Origin: Polynucleobacter meluiroseus
GTDB lineage: Bacteria > Bacteroidota > Bacteroidia > Flavobacteriales_D > Crocinitomicaceae
NCBI GenBank assembly: GCA_943328715.2
Contig: CALQBB020000080.1
Location: 1 to 5,554 of the forward strand
Reading direction: 5' to 3'
DNA length: 5,554 bases
Shown here: piece after piece, positions 4,525-5,554 of the stretch
Layout: every line of letters begins with the position of its first letter
Position numbering within the stretch: the first letter of the stretch is position 1
The notes under the pieces: generated by a model
What the model was told of the DNA's origin: nothing
The model's input: only the letters and a program-made list of their open reading frames with translations
Database searches by the model: none
Program-made: the position numbers and the translations under genes

Positions 4525-5554
4525 TACATGCCAGGAAGTAGGAGGTGAATGTCCTTGTATTTCAAATCAAATACTTTTCCAAGTACTTCATTCGTTAAAA
4601 TACCTTTGTACATATACACACCATTACGGAATCCGCTATGTGTTCGGATCAAATCAACAACGCCACCTTTTTCACCCATTTCGAGAATCATCGGTGAGAA
4701 AGTGTTCGACAAGGCGAAGGAAGCTGTTCTAGAAACACGTGAGGCAATGTTTGGCACACAATAATGAACGACACCATGCTTGATGAAGGTTGGATCGTTG
4801 TGATTCGTTACGCGCGAAGTTTCAAAACATCCACCTTGGTCAATGCTCACGTCAACTAATACGGAACCTGATTTCATTTCTTGAATCATTTCTTCGCTCA
4901 CGACACACGGAGTTCTGCCAATAGGTGAGCGCAATGCTCCAATCACCACATCCGCTCGACGAATAGCTTTCGCTAAAACTTTGGGCTGAATGATGGAAGT
5001 GTAAACACGTAAGCTTAAATCGTTTTGTAAACGACGTAAACGTGTCAATGAATTGTCAAAGACTTTCACAGAAGCACCGAGTCCAAGCGCAGCTCGCGTC
5101 GCAAATTCACCAACGGTACCCGCACCAATAACTACTACTTCGGCCGGTTGTACCCCTGCAATTCCACCCAGCATTAATCCTTTTCCTTGAGAGAAGGAGG
5201 AAAGCAATTCACCAGCGACTAAAATGGAAGTTGTTCCAGCAATTTCACCCATGGTACGAACAATGGAGAAGACACCTTCTTCATCTTGAATGTAGTCCCA
5301 AGCGATGGCAGTGATTTTTTTTGCTGTTAATTTTTGAAGTATCTCTTTTGGTTGAGTGGATATTTGAAGGGCAGAAATAAATGTTTGATTACCAATCATC
5401 AACTCCACTTCTTCTTCGGATGGTGGAGCGACTTTTAGGATGATGTCGCAACTATAAATGGATTTTCGATCGTACACAATTTGCGCACCCGCCTCGCTGT
5501 ATTCGTTATCGGTGAAATTGGACCCTTCACCAGCATTCGTTTCCATTAATACTT
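4524..5554 (-). CDS. ald: Alanine dehydrogenase / transhydrogenase-alpha family protein, N-terminus outside the window
   Basis: The likely reaction is NAD-dependent interconversion of L-alanine with pyruvate and ammonia. The frame stays open to the right edge (Val-Leu before the Met at 5544-5546), so that Met is internal and the true start lies outside. Roughly 50-60 residues are missing compared with the usual 370-400. Counting from the Met, DIILKVAPP (34-42) carries a Lys matching the substrate-binding Lys of the family. GAGTVG (141-146) is the Rossmann dinucleotide loop, followed by acidic Asp164. VDVSIDQGGCFETS (231-244), HYCVPNI (261-267) and SRTAS (272-276) are family blocks. Where classical enzymes carry a catalytic His in a YLHLA context, this protein reads ALQIS (Gln61), so the exact substrate is uncertain. 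The stop overlaps the downstream nuclease-fold gene start by one base. Confidence 0.87.
   Translation of the reverse strand, partial: VLMETNAGEGSNFTDNEYSEAGAQIVYDRKSIYSCDIILKVAPPSEEEVELMIGNQTFISALQISTQPKEILQKLTAKKITAIAWDYIQDEEGVFSIVRTMGEIAGTTSILVAGELLSSFSQGKGLMLGGIAGVQPAEVVVIGAGTVGEFATRAALGLGASVKVFDNSLTRLRRLQNDLSLRVYTSIIQPKVLAKAIRRADVVIGALRSPIGRTPCVVSEEMIQEMKSGSVLVDVSIDQGGCFETSRVTNHNDPTFIKHGVVHYCVPNIASRVSRTASFALSNTFSPMILEMGEKGGVVDLIRTHSGFRNGVYMYKGILTNEVLGKVFDLKYKDIHLLLPGM

Overview
The window looks like chromosomal DNA of a Bacteroidota member, most likely a flavobacterium-like organism. Several things point there: low GC (by eye about 40%), start regions without strong Shine-Dalgarno sequences, exact copies of the Bacteroidota -7 promoter motif TAnnTTTG in front of several genes, a DUF4924 gene, a lipoprotein form of OmpH/Skp, and an alanine dehydrogenase of the type I associate with that phylum. 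Genus-level placement is not supported. No rRNA, tRNA, CRISPR array or mobile element was found.

Layout. Bases 1-1903 hold two minus-strand genes. The upstream one (1298-1903) is a small RRM RNA-binding protein with a long charged tail. The downstream one (ending near the left edge, start at 1255) is a CCA-adding tRNA nucleotidyltransferase/HD-domain protein. Its C-terminal end is broken by an apparent one-base deletion near base 40; the correct reading continues in another frame and leaves the window. Bases 1904-2252 are a 349-base divergent intergenic region with candidate promoters on both strands and an imperfect hairpin.

Bases 2253-4071 are a tight plus-strand cluster: a SiaC-family (DUF1987) regulatory phosphoprotein, an uncharacterised 80-residue protein, an OmpH/Skp-like lipoprotein and a DUF4924 helical protein. 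The last three are separated by a single base each, so they are almost certainly cotranscribed. Bases 4060-5554 are a minus-strand pair: an alanine dehydrogenase family protein whose N-terminus lies beyond the right edge, and a stand-alone HsdR N-terminal-type nuclease-fold protein whose ATG overlaps the dehydrogenase stop by one base. The two blocks converge and overlap tail to tail by 12 bases.

Biology. Most of the window is housekeeping (tRNA 3'-end maturation, RNA binding, envelope chaperone, amino-acid metabolism). The less explained parts are the SiaC protein without its usual SiaA/SiaB partners beside envelope and unknown genes, the 80-residue protein, and the restriction-type nuclease fold coupled to a metabolic dehydrogenase. 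I did not see a clearly new multi-gene system; the plus-strand four-gene cluster is the best candidate for something undescribed.
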